Source of the DNA: an uncultured Bacteroidales bacterium
GTDB taxonomy: Bacteria > Bacteroidota > Bacteroidia > Bacteroidales > FEN-979
Length of the DNA: 28,310 nt
Assembly (NCBI GenBank): GCA_903928285.1
Contig: CAIYQH010000084.1
Coordinates: 1-28,310, forward strand
Reading direction: 5' to 3'
Position 1 is the first letter of the stretch; every line of letters starts with the position of its first letter. Both the position numbers and the translations under genes were made by a program. The notes below the pieces were generated by a model. The model made no database searches. It had not been told where the DNA came from and saw only the letters and a program-made list of their open reading frames with translations. This document shows, one piece after another, positions 15,986-24,757 of the stretch.

Positions 15986-17350
15986 TTAGCTTTCCCTGAG
16001 GATGATCATGCGTTTCGGCCCTGCAACGGTAACATCATGTCCCTGATGGGAAGCCCTGAGACGGTACAGGTAACACCCCGCGCCCAGGGACCCCGTGTCG
16101 AACTGCAGGGAGTGACTGCCGGGATGATTATCAGCACAGGGAAGGGTCGCCACCTCATGGCCCAGGATATCCGTCACCACAATCTGCAACGGTGAAAGCA
16201 AATCGCGGTCTCCCGGTGCAATGCCTGAGGAAGTGCCTGGGATGCTGAAGGTAAAGTTTGTAACTGAACGGCAAGGGTTTGGATAATTCGCGTTTAAAAG
16301 GTACCCCTCCATTGAAGATGTAACAGGCACTACGGCAGGGACCACGGGCGGGTGATATTTTATAAAGGCGCCCTCCTTACCCACAGCGTAGCCATGGAGT
16401 GAATCGGGAAAGGTCATGTCGTAAATGGAGGTGGAGTCGGGCGTAGGTATGGGAGTCCATGTCACCCCGGCATCGAGGCTGTAAATCAGCTTGCGCTTGG
16501 TTCCCAGCGGGGCCCATGCCTCGGTATCATTCCTGAAATCAAGGTCATAGGCATTACCCTGGACAGACAGTTCATGATATATCCAGCTTAACCCGCCATT
16601 GTTTGTGGTGATCATCCCCACCCCGTATCCGAAATCTGGATCGCCGCCGGCGCCCATCACATTCATGGCATCAAAAAGATGGAGCTTGTGAACCTCGTCG
16701 GCAGGGGCAAATGAAGGGTCAATGGCCTGCCAGTTTAGACCGCCGTTGGTCGTTTTCCAGATGACCCCCGCCACGTCCAGGATGCCGCCGCTGGCGTAAC
16801 CGGTTTGCTGATTGTAAAATTCAATATCGAGTACTGGGAAGAATGCCAGCGTTGAAGTATCAATGACTGCCTGCGTCCAGTTTACACCACCATTGACAGT
16901 TTTGAAGATCCCGTTGGGCTTGCCTCCCATCCAGCCATGAAGCGAATCGGTGAACAGGATGCAGGTCATGAAGATGTTGGCGACAGGATAGGCTTGCCTG
17001 TGCCAGGTAGCCCCGCCATCCGTGGTATTCAGCAGGATCGTCCCGTTGGGACTGGTGGTGAAGTTAAATTCAGAGGCCCATCCCTGGTTCCGGTTGAGGA
17101 AAAACACATACTCGATATCATTGAGGGTCTGGGTATTCTGTCTAACCCAGTTGTTACCCCCGTTGACGGTATGGAGGATTGTTCCCGAATCGCCGGCAAC
17201 CCACCCATAAAGACTGTCGGTAAAACACACCGATCGCAGGTTTTGTGTGGCAGGAATGGCGGCTTTCACCCAGCTTCCCTGCGCACAGGCAAGCTGGGTT
17301 GTTAACGCTAACACGAAGACGGAAAGGATTCTGAATTTCACGAAACCCAT
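15986..17350 (-). CDS. T9SS-secreted Ycf48-like beta-propeller protein
   Basis: A 454-residue secreted protein with a signal peptide (FRILSVFVLALTTQLACAQ). About seven repeats follow the Ycf48/photosystem II assembly-factor-like pattern: a strand with DSLYGW or DSLHGW, then G-x-I/x-x-T-x-N/D-G-G-x-x-W (HTVNGGNNW, NTTDGGATW, KTVNGGVNW, KTTNGGLNW, TTNNGGLSW, YSLDAGVTW). This indicates a seven-bladed propeller. In Bacteroidetes such proteins are unrelated to photosynthesis. The C-terminus is a T9SS type A sorting domain (NYPNPCRSVTNFTFSI, VTDILGHEV, GCYLYRLRA, KRMIILRES). It starts only 6 bp after the acs stop codon, so it is almost certainly co-transcribed with acs, an odd partner for a cell-surface protein. 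Its ligand is unknown. Confidence 0.88.
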   Translation of the reverse strand: MGFVKFRILSVFVLALTTQLACAQGSWVKAAIPATQNLRSVCFTDSLYGWVAGDSGTILHTVNGGNNWVRQNTQTLNDIEYVFFLNRNQGWASEFNFTTSPNGTILLNTTDGGATWHRQAYPVANIFMTCILFTDSLHGWMGGKPNGIFKTVNGGVNWTQAVIDTSTLAFFPVLDIEFYNQQTGYASGGILDVAGVIWKTTNGGLNWQAIDPSFAPADEVHKLHLFDAMNVMGAGGDPDFGYGVGMITTNNGGLSWIYHELSVQGNAYDLDFRNDTEAWAPLGTKRKLIYSLDAGVTWTPIPTPDSTSIYDMTFPDSLHGYAVGKEGAFIKYHPPVVPAVVPVTSSMEGYLLNANYPNPCRSVTNFTFSIPGTSSGIAPGDRDLLSPLQIVVTDILGHEVATLPCADNHPGSHSLQFDTGSLGAGCYLYRLRASHQGHDVTVAGPKRMIILRES

Positions 17351-17356
17351 TGGTTA

Positions 17357-19258
17357 TTATTCTTCAAGTGTGGTCAGGTCGCCGGTATCGAGCCCCTGTG
17401 CGGCTGCCTTGAGTACCCGCCGCATGATCTTGCCGCTACGGGTCTTTGGCAGTTTATCGGTAAAAACCACAAAGGCCGGACGGGCGATTGGGCCGATCTC
17501 CTTTTCAACGTGCGTTTTCAGCTCCTCGGCAAGTTTGTCGCTCGGGGCGATACCTTCGCGCAGGATTACGGTCGTGTGGATGATATTGCCCCTAAGGTCG
17601 TCGGGCAGGGCAATGGCCGCCGCTTCGGTAACGGCCGGGTGACTTACCAGCGCGCTCTCGATCTCAGCCGATCCCAGGCGATAACCGCTTACCTTGATGA
17701 CGTCGTCGATACGTCCGATGACCCAGTAATAACCATCCTCATCCTGACGGGCCGAGTCGCCTGCCAGATACCATCCCTGCTTCTGGTATTTCTCCCAGTA
17801 TTTTTCGATATAACGATCCGGGTCGTGGAGGATCGTCCTGGCCATTCCCGGCCAGGGGTTCTTGATGACCAGGTTACCCTCTTCCCCTTGTTTTACTTCC
17901 ACTCCCTGGTCATCCACGATGGAGATCTCATTGCCGAAAAAGGGTTTTGCGCAGGACCCCGGCTTCAATGGCATGATCGGCAACGGAGTGATCATAAAGC
18001 CGCCGGTTTCAGTTTGCCACCAGGTATCCATGATCGGGCACTTGTTGCGGCCAATCACCTCATGGTACCACTTCCATGCCTCGGGATTGATCGGTTCGCC
18101 TACCGAGCCCAGCAGTCTCAGCGAGCTGAGATCGTGACGGTTGGCCCAGGATGCCCCGTAACGCATCAGTCCGCGGATTGCGGTGGGAGAGGTATAGAGA
18201 ATGTTGATCCCGTACTTTTCGACGATCTGCCACCACCGGTTCGGGTAGGGATGGTTGGGAGCACCTTCGTACATCATGATGGTGGCGCCGTTGATCAGGG
18301 GTGCATAGACGATATAACTGTGGCCGGTGATCCATCCAGGGTCGGCGGCACACCACCAGCGGTCTTCAGGCTTGATATCGAACACATACTTATGGGTTGT
18401 GGCGGTATAAACAGCATATCCGCCATGGGTATGAACCAGCCCTTTTGGCTTGCCGGTCGTTCCCGAGGTATAAAGGATGAACAGCGGATCTTCCGAATCC
18501 ATCACCTCGGTTTTACACTCCTTGTTGTCGAGGGGCATCATCATCAGGTCGTGATACCAGAAGTCACGGTCATTTTCCATATAGCACTCTTCGCCGGTCC
18601 TTTTAACGGTAATACATACCTCGATCGTAGCCGACCGTTGCATGGCTTCATTGGCGATGGCCTTCAGCCGGGTGGTCTTTCCCCTGCGGTAACCGCCGTC
18701 GGCCGTGATCAGGATACGGCTTTGCGAATCATGGATCCGCTCTGCCAGCGCTTCAACACTGAATCCTCCGTACACCACGCTGTGTACCGCTCCCATCTTG
18801 GCACAGGCCAGCATGGCAATCACCAGTTCGGGAATCTGGGGCATGTAAATGGTGATCACATCGCCCTTTTTAGCGCCCATAGCCTTCAGGATATTGGCGA
18901 ACTTTGAAACCTCCCGGTTCAGGGCATGATAGGAAAAGGTGCGGACATCGCCTGGTTCACCCTCCCAGATGATCGCCAGCTTGTTGCGGGTGGCATTCTT
19001 CTGGTGCCGGTCAAGGGCATTATAAACGATATTGATCCTGCCACCCGCAAACCATTTGAAAAAGGGTTTGTTGCTGTCATCAAGCACCTTGTCCCATTTT
19101 TTAAACCAATCCAGTTTTTTGGCCTCGGCTGCCCAGAAACCCTCCCGGTCATCAATCGATTGCTGGTACAGGGTTTCATATTCCCTGACATTTGCCTTCC
19201 TGACAATGTCTTTGGGTGGAAAATAAAAATTTGTGGTGTTGTCGCTCTTATGTTCCAT
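17357..19258 (-). CDS. acs: Acetyl-CoA synthetase (AMP-forming)
   Basis: Makes acetyl-CoA from acetate, ATP and CoA through an acetyl-adenylate in the cytoplasm, allowing acetate scavenging. The 633 residues are close to the usual length (about 650). Seen in order: the Acs N-terminal region (FWAAEAKKLDWFKKWDKVLD); the P-loop YTSGTTGKPKGLVHTHGGY (about 262-280); DTWWQTETGGFM with W413/W414, where the acetate-pocket tryptophan lies and limits the substrate to C2-C3 acids; GRIDDVIKVSGYRLG; and the A10 motif PKTRSGKIMRR with K610, the catalytic lysine whose acetylation switches the enzyme off in studied homologues. No acetyltransferase or deacetylase gene adjoins it. It heads a tight minus-strand group with the Ycf48-like and DUF3667 genes. 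Confidence 0.97.
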   Translation of the reverse strand: MEHKSDNTTNFYFPPKDIVRKANVREYETLYQQSIDDREGFWAAEAKKLDWFKKWDKVLDDSNKPFFKWFAGGRINIVYNALDRHQKNATRNKLAIIWEGEPGDVRTFSYHALNREVSKFANILKAMGAKKGDVITIYMPQIPELVIAMLACAKMGAVHSVVYGGFSVEALAERIHDSQSRILITADGGYRRGKTTRLKAIANEAMQRSATIEVCITVKRTGEECYMENDRDFWYHDLMMMPLDNKECKTEVMDSEDPLFILYTSGTTGKPKGLVHTHGGYAVYTATTHKYVFDIKPEDRWWCAADPGWITGHSYIVYAPLINGATIMMYEGAPNHPYPNRWWQIVEKYGINILYTSPTAIRGLMRYGASWANRHDLSSLRLLGSVGEPINPEAWKWYHEVIGRNKCPIMDTWWQTETGGFMITPLPIMPLKPGSCAKPFFGNEISIVDDQGVEVKQGEEGNLVIKNPWPGMARTILHDPDRYIEKYWEKYQKQGWYLAGDSARQDEDGYYWVIGRIDDVIKVSGYRLGSAEIESALVSHPAVTEAAAIALPDDLRGNIIHTTVILREGIAPSDKLAEELKTHVEKEIGPIARPAFVVFTDKLPKTRSGKIMRRVLKAAAQGLDTGDLTTLEE

Positions 19259-19277
19259 GTTGATACGTTTTGGTAAC

Positions 19278-19285
19278 CAAAGGTA
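19278..19285 (-). promoter_or_regulatory. Probable -7 box of the acs transcript
   Basis: On the minus strand the octamer is TACCTTTG, a full match to TAnnTTTG, 19 bp before the acs ATG. The nearest upstream TTG (complement of 19302-19304) is at a 16-nt spacing, slightly short for a standard -33. Confidence 0.45.
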
Positions 19286-19406
19286 TAAAATTTAGTCGTT
19301 GCAACACACCGGCAAACATCCTGAATATATCCGACGCAGAGAAGCGCCCCAGCCCGATAAATCATTTTTTAGTAACTTGCGTCCAAATAGAGTGAATCCT
19401 GTTTCC

Positions 19407-20420
19407 ATGATCTGCCGCAAGGAATTTTTCTCGTTACTGAAGATGGACCTGGTGGTCTGCCTTTCGGCCCTTTCCTGGTCCTGCATGGCCTTGGCGGGCG
19501 GTGTGCACCCGTCGCAAGTCACGGTTGAATCCCTGGTTTTTACCTGCACGCCAATCACCGACCCCCTTGGAAATACCGTAGGCGTGACGATCCCGCTGAA
19601 ACGGGCGGGCCGCCTGTTTTTAATCGAAGCAACCCTCGACCATGTCACCGGGAACTTCATCCTCGATACCGGCGCCTCCGGACTGGTCCTGAATAAAACC
19701 TATTTCCGCAACAGCATCCCTGTCGACAATGAAGAGGGAGGAGGCATTACCGGCTCCACGGGCCAGGTTAGCCGGACAACCGTGAAACACCTGCAGGTGG
19801 CCGACCTTTCGTACCAGAATATCGCGGCCGATGTAACCCCGCTCGGACATCTTGAAAACCGCAGGGGAGTGAAAATCCTCGGCCTCTTCGGAATGAGCAT
19901 GCTGCTGAATATGGAGATGGTGATCGACCTGCGGAACAATGAACTGCAGCTGCTGAAACTGGATAAAAGCGGGAATACCGTTGACCCCGGTTTCCCGAAG
20001 ATAAAATTCGATATCACCCAGAAAATCGATGAGTATGGCAATATCATGTTTGTGAAGGCATCCATTGGCGGGAAAATGCTGGGGTTCTGCCTGGATACCG
20101 GCGCAGAGTCAAACGTAATGAGCATCGATCTCCCGAAAAAGGCCCTCAGCACCATTACCATTACCCGGCGGTCGAGCCTGAACGGCGTTGGCTCCGACGA
20201 AAACGAGGTGCTTTACGGAACCCTGAATGATTTTTTAATGGGAACCCGTCAGATCGCCACCATGGAGACCATCCTGTGCAGCCTTACCGACATGGCAAGG
20301 CAATATGGCTATCCGATCGACGGGATGCTGGGATATGACTTTTTTTCAAAAGGGAAGATATATATTAACCTGATCAAAAAAGAGATAGGTATTTGCCTGA
20401 AACCGGAGGGAAAATCATGA
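19407..20420 (+). CDS. Exported aspartic protease-like protein with two retropepsin lobes
   Basis: A 337-residue protein from the ATG at 19407. The frame is open from 19299, but the added residues are polar and come before the signal peptide (MICRKEFFSLLK, then a hydrophobic LVVCLSALSWSCMALAGG). Two aspartic-protease units are present. In the first, FILDTGASGLVLN (D87) is followed by ILGLFGMSMLLNMEMVID. In the second, FCLDTGAESNVMS (D230) is followed by IDGMLGYDFFSKGKIYINL. Each has a DTG and the later hydrophobic-hydrophobic-Gly element, so one chain could form a pepsin-like pair of catalytic aspartates. This predicts a periplasmic or surface endopeptidase; the substrate is unknown. Its TGA stop shares bases with the start of the next gene (ATGA at 20417-20420), indicating translational coupling. 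A gap of 148 bp separates it from divergent acs. Confidence 0.82.
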   Translation: MICRKEFFSLLKMDLVVCLSALSWSCMALAGGVHPSQVTVESLVFTCTPITDPLGNTVGVTIPLKRAGRLFLIEATLDHVTGNFILDTGASGLVLNKTYFRNSIPVDNEEGGGITGSTGQVSRTTVKHLQVADLSYQNIAADVTPLGHLENRRGVKILGLFGMSMLLNMEMVIDLRNNELQLLKLDKSGNTVDPGFPKIKFDITQKIDEYGNIMFVKASIGGKMLGFCLDTGAESNVMSIDLPKKALSTITITRRSSLNGVGSDENEVLYGTLNDFLMGTRQIATMETILCSLTDMARQYGYPIDGMLGYDFFSKGKIYINLIKKEIGICLKPEGKS

Positions 20421-21871
20421 GAATAAGCAGAGGCGCGCTATTGTCCTTCTTTCTCCTTTTTATTGCGCTGACCTGCAAGGCACAGCTCGATATCAAAAAG
20501 GTGTGCCGGCTGGAAGAGGGGAGGCTTGTCTTAACCCTTGACCAGCGCTGGAGCCAGGCACAACGCACAGCGGTTTCACGCCTGTACGCCCTCGACAGCG
20601 CCCTGCTGGCCGATGCCTTTGCCCTGAAACCGGTGATAAAGGAAAAAAACAATACCTGGATAACCCGGAAGGTTGATGCCCATTATGTCGAACTGTCGAA
20701 GGAACAACGGAAGCCGGCTGCCGGAGAAACAGCCAGCAATAAAATATTCCTCATCGATGATAAATCGGTTGACCTCTCGGTGGCCAAAGAACGGGAGTCG
20801 GTTCCTTATGGCGTAAACCGCCTTACACGAAACACCATTATCCAGCTATCCGGAGGAAGGACCCGGTTTTTTCTCCCCGGACACCGCCAGTCGCAATCGG
20901 TATTCCTTTCGGGATCTTTCAACGGCTGGTCCACCCGGCAAACGCCCATGCAGCGCTGCGATACGGGTTGGATGATCACCCTGAAACTTCAGCCGGGAAA
21001 GTATGCCTACAAATATATTGTCGACGGGAAATGGACCAACGATTCCTATAACAAGCTCCGTGAAGCCGATACCTATGATGGTTTTAACAACATCTTCTTC
21101 TGTTATAACTACCGGTTTGAATTAACAGGTCACGAAAAGGCTGCAAGGATTGCTGTGGCGGGAAGTTTTAACAACTGGAAGCCCGATGAACTGAGGATGA
21201 TCAGGATCCAGGGCACATGGATGCTGCCGCTTTATCTCAGGGAGGGTACCCATGCCTATAAATTCATTGTTGACCAGCAGTGGATCACCGACCCTGCCAA
21301 CAAGGTGACCCGGCCCGACGGGAAAGGCAATCAGAACTCATTCCTGGGCATCGGCGACACGCTCTATTTCAGGTTAACTGGTTTCTCCAATGCAAAGAAG
21401 GTGGCTGTTGGCGGAAATTTCAATGGCTGGAATGGCAGCGAACTCTTCATGGAAAAAACGGAAAACGGATGGCAGTTACCCTATGTGCTGGCTTCCGGCA
21501 ATTACGAATACAAATTCGTGATCGACGGAAAATGGATCACCGACCCTGCAAATCCTTACATCAGCGGCAGTGGCGATTATACCAACTCAATCCTGGTTGT
21601 CAAGCCTAACCATATCTTCCGGCTGGAAAAAAATGGCAATGCCAAGAGGGTAACCCTTTCAGGCAGTTTCAATGGCTGGAATAAACCTGGTTACCGGATG
21701 GCTGAGGAGAATGGTGTATGGACTTTGCCGCTCTATCTCAGGCCGGGAAAATATACCTACAAGTACGTGGTCGATGACAAATGGATCCTCGATCCATCCA
21801 ACGACCTGTGGGAAAATAACGAATTCGGCACCGGCAATTCGGTGTTATGGATTGAAAACTCAGTGCGTTAA
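20417..21871 (+). CDS. Exported protein with four tandem CBM48/AMPK-beta-type glycogen-binding modules
   Basis: A 484-residue protein starting at the ATG that overlaps the upstream stop. The signal peptide is MRISRGALLSFFLLFIALTCKAQ. Residues 25-145 are an unrecognised Lys/Glu-rich region. Four glycogen-binding-type modules then repeat every 83-84 residues, centred on GSFNGW (166-171), GSFNNW (249-254), GNFNGW (333-338) and GSFNGW (416-421). Each continues with a G-x-Y-x-YK-[FY]-x-[VI]-D-x-x-W strand pair and a later Asn. These correspond to the Trp, Lys, Trp and Asn that hold glycogen in the AMPK beta subunit, so all four modules look binding-competent. No glycoside hydrolase or other catalytic domain is present. 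The likely role is to bind alpha-glucan in the periplasm or at the surface, together with the coupled protease-like protein. The gene ends 18 bp from the convergent peptidase gene. Confidence 0.85.
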   Translation: MRISRGALLSFFLLFIALTCKAQLDIKKVCRLEEGRLVLTLDQRWSQAQRTAVSRLYALDSALLADAFALKPVIKEKNNTWITRKVDAHYVELSKEQRKPAAGETASNKIFLIDDKSVDLSVAKERESVPYGVNRLTRNTIIQLSGGRTRFFLPGHRQSQSVFLSGSFNGWSTRQTPMQRCDTGWMITLKLQPGKYAYKYIVDGKWTNDSYNKLREADTYDGFNNIFFCYNYRFELTGHEKAARIAVAGSFNNWKPDELRMIRIQGTWMLPLYLREGTHAYKFIVDQQWITDPANKVTRPDGKGNQNSFLGIGDTLYFRLTGFSNAKKVAVGGNFNGWNGSELFMEKTENGWQLPYVLASGNYEYKFVIDGKWITDPANPYISGSGDYTNSILVVKPNHIFRLEKNGNAKRVTLSGSFNGWNKPGYRMAEENGVWTLPLYLRPGKYTYKYVVDDKWILDPSNDLWENNEFGTGNSVLWIENSVR

Positions 21872-21889
21872 AGGATCTCCTTCTGAAAA

Positions 21890-24700
21890 TTACGGCCTCA
21901 TAATTACCTGTACTTCATTTCCCTGTTTGAGTGTCTGTTTGGCATAATCCTGAACGGCTTTCGTAGTCAGCTCCCTGACATTGGTTTCAAACCGTGTGAT
22001 ATGATCAAACCCATAGAAGTAATATTCTGAAAGGGCTACACTCCACCATTGATTTTCCTTCATATCCTCGGGGCGCTGCTTGAGGAAATACTCCTTTGCC
22101 TTTTGCAGGTCGGTTTCAGACGGGCCGTTTTCAATCAGGTTGGTGATCTCCTTGTGAACGATGCTGAGCAGTTTGTCGGCCTTGATGGGATCGGTATCAA
22201 ACCTGACGGTGAACTGGAAATTGGGCTCGGGGTATTTTTCGGCCGCCCAGGCAACCCTTACGCTGTAGGCGCCGCCTTCATCTTCGCGGATCGACTGGAC
22301 ATAGCGCAGTTCGAGGATATGACGGATAGCTGCTCCCAGCAACCGGTCGGTGGCGTTATAGTTGCATCGCCCGTTCAGGTTTACAAAGATGGTGGTGCGC
22401 GGCGTGGTGCTTTCGTGTCTGAAATCATTGACAACCTTTCCTTTCGGGGGATGGATGCCATCGTCTTTGAAGGTTTCAGGACCCTTGCCGGGCGCCAGGG
22501 AACCCAGGTATTTTTCGATGAGCGGTTTGACCTTTTCAGGATCGATCTTCCCTACAAAGAGAAAGGTAAAACTGCCGGGACTGGCAAACCGTTGCTGATA
22601 GATGGCCTGCAGTTTCGCCATGCTGACCTGGTCGAGTGTTTCATAAGTCAGGGGGACAGCCCGCGGATGGTGGTTGCTCATCATCGCATCGATGGAGTCG
22701 GATAGCGCTGTCCGCGGATCGGAAGCGGCGTTGATATAGCCGGCCTTTTCTTTATCCATCCAGGTCTTGTAATCGGTGGCATCCCACCTGGGATGGGTAA
22801 AGTAGAGATAGATCAGCTGCAGGGTGGTCTCCAGGTCTTTCGGGGAGGTGCGTCCCGTCACCATATCCTGGTCTTTTGACAATCCGATGGAAACGTTGGC
22901 GCGTTTGCCGGCCATCATCTTGGAGAGCTCGGTGCGTGACAGTGTGCCAACGCCCATCTGGGTTACCCCGTCGGAAAACAGTTCGGCAGAATGCATCAGG
23001 TCGTCGCCCAGGTGGGAGGTGCCGCCCATGGCAAATCCGCGTACCAGCAGTTCATCCTCCTTGATGTCGGTAGGTTTAAACACAATGTGCATGCCGTTTG
23101 ACAATACCCATTCAGTGGTCTGGAAGGTTTCATTGACCGTGGTGGTAGCGACTTTGCCCGGCACAGGCTCGGTTTCAATGAGTTTTTTACCGGCCATGAC
23201 ATCCACATAGGGGTTGATGGGGGCTTTCTGATAGCTGTCGAGAACCAGTTTGATCTCGTCGACCGAAGGAACCGTGATACCGGCTTTTGCAGGACCGGTG
23301 ATGGTGATTACCTGGTTCTCTTTGGTGATATATTTCCTGGTCTCCTGGTTTACCTCATCGAGCGAAATCCCGGGAACCATGGCCTGTGCAAAGTTGAATT
23401 CAAACTCGACACCCGGATTCGGGTTGTTGGTAAGGAAATTGCTGATATTCTGGTTGACCAGCTCGCGGTTTTTGCGCCTGTCGCGTTCCAGAAAGCGGGA
23501 TTCAAAGTTCCGCATGACCTCTGCCCTGGCACGCTCAAATTCTCCTGCGGTAAATCCGTAGCGGTTCATCCGTTCCATCTCGGTAAGCAGGGCTGACAGC
23601 GCCTCCAGCGATTTGTTGTTGGCAGCCTGGGCCATTCCTACAAAGGCATCTTTGCTGCGGGTAAACTGCCCATAATAGGAGCGGGCAAAGATAAAGGGGG
23701 GATTTTCCCGGTTTGCCAGTTCCGACATGCGCTGGCCAAACATCGTGCTGATAAAGCCGCGTATAATCTGGAGCCGAATGTAGCCGAGCGTTTTGTCGGC
23801 ATCCCTGACGGCATCGTGTTTATAATAGATGTTTACCATCGTACTGGTGGCCTCCTTGTCGGTAGCCGTTCCGATCAGCGGTTCCTTGTTGTCGGGTAAA
23901 CCGTATTCCTCCTTGGCGGTTGGATTCTGGGCCTTCGGAATATTGCTGAAAAGCTTTTTAATCTTGCCCTCCATCACATTGACATCGAAATCGCCAACCA
24001 CGATAATGGCCTGAAGGTCGGGCCGATACCACTTTTTGTAAAAATCCCTGATGGCTTCGTGTTTGAAATGCTTGATAACGGCAGTATCGCCGATCACATT
24101 CCGGATGGCATATTTTGAACCTTTGTAGATCACGGGCGCCAGCTGGTTGCTCATGCGTTCACTTGCCGAACCGTAGGTACGCCATTCCTCGAGGATGACC
24201 CCTCTTTCAAGATCGATTTCAGAGGGTTCAAAGGCGATGTAATTCGACCAGTCGTGCAGGATCATCAGGCAGGTATCCACTACGCCTTCGCGAAGGAGCG
24301 GCACATTCGACAGGTTATAAACCGTACGTTCAAGGCCTGTGGAGGCATTGACATTGGTGCCGAATTTAACCCCGATGGTGGCCAGGTAATCGAGGATCCC
24401 CTTTTTCGGGAAATTGATGGTGCCGTTAAAAGCCATATGTTCGGTAAAATGGGCCAGCCCATTTTGGTTATCCTCCTCCAGGATAGCCCCGACATTGTGG
24501 GCAATATAAAATTCAGCCCGTTTTTCCTGTATTTTGTTGACCCTGATATAATAGTGCATGCCATTTTCCAGCAGGCCGGTGCGTACCTGCGGGTCGAGCG
24601 GCGGCAACTTTGTCAGGTCGAATGGCTGGGCCATCATCCATGATGACAGGAGAAGGAACAGGAGAAGCAGGAGAACGGGGCGATGGTTGATCTGTTTCAT
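21890..24700 (-). CDS. Exported M16-family (pitrilysin-type) zinc metallopeptidase
   Basis: A 936-residue protein with a signal peptide (MKQINHRPVLLLLLFLLLSSWMMAQ) and the tandem M16 layout. The active N-terminal half has the inverted zinc motif H84-F-T-E87-H88. A further glutamate, E165 in LERGVILEEW, lies 81 residues after H84, the same spacing as the third zinc ligand of E. coli pitrilysin. The second half (about residues 510-936) lacks the motif but keeps the non-catalytic M16 pattern, including REDEGGAYSVRVAW near residue 810, which usually contributes to substrate binding. Members degrade peptides small enough to enter the clamshell chamber; here it would act in the periplasm. It follows the acyl-CoA ligase gene by 57 bp on the same strand, with no recognisable promoter box between. 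Its peptide substrates are not predictable. Confidence 0.94.
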   Translation of the reverse strand: MKQINHRPVLLLLLFLLLSSWMMAQPFDLTKLPPLDPQVRTGLLENGMHYYIRVNKIQEKRAEFYIAHNVGAILEEDNQNGLAHFTEHMAFNGTINFPKKGILDYLATIGVKFGTNVNASTGLERTVYNLSNVPLLREGVVDTCLMILHDWSNYIAFEPSEIDLERGVILEEWRTYGSASERMSNQLAPVIYKGSKYAIRNVIGDTAVIKHFKHEAIRDFYKKWYRPDLQAIIVVGDFDVNVMEGKIKKLFSNIPKAQNPTAKEEYGLPDNKEPLIGTATDKEATSTMVNIYYKHDAVRDADKTLGYIRLQIIRGFISTMFGQRMSELANRENPPFIFARSYYGQFTRSKDAFVGMAQAANNKSLEALSALLTEMERMNRYGFTAGEFERARAEVMRNFESRFLERDRRKNRELVNQNISNFLTNNPNPGVEFEFNFAQAMVPGISLDEVNQETRKYITKENQVITITGPAKAGITVPSVDEIKLVLDSYQKAPINPYVDVMAGKKLIETEPVPGKVATTTVNETFQTTEWVLSNGMHIVFKPTDIKEDELLVRGFAMGGTSHLGDDLMHSAELFSDGVTQMGVGTLSRTELSKMMAGKRANVSIGLSKDQDMVTGRTSPKDLETTLQLIYLYFTHPRWDATDYKTWMDKEKAGYINAASDPRTALSDSIDAMMSNHHPRAVPLTYETLDQVSMAKLQAIYQQRFASPGSFTFLFVGKIDPEKVKPLIEKYLGSLAPGKGPETFKDDGIHPPKGKVVNDFRHESTTPRTTIFVNLNGRCNYNATDRLLGAAIRHILELRYVQSIREDEGGAYSVRVAWAAEKYPEPNFQFTVRFDTDPIKADKLLSIVHKEITNLIENGPSETDLQKAKEYFLKQRPEDMKENQWWSVALSEYYFYGFDHITRFETNVRELTTKAVQDYAKQTLKQGNEVQVIMRP

Positions 24701-24757
24701 AGATTTGTTGTTGAAGGTTGGTTTCAGGAATGAAGAGGGATGGTTGCAGATTGTTTT

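Noticed and set aside
17510..18907. A 465-codon open frame on the plus strand across acs
   Set aside because: It is antisense to a clearly coding acs gene, has no recognisable domain or signal peptide, and is explained by codon bias in a balanced-GC gene.
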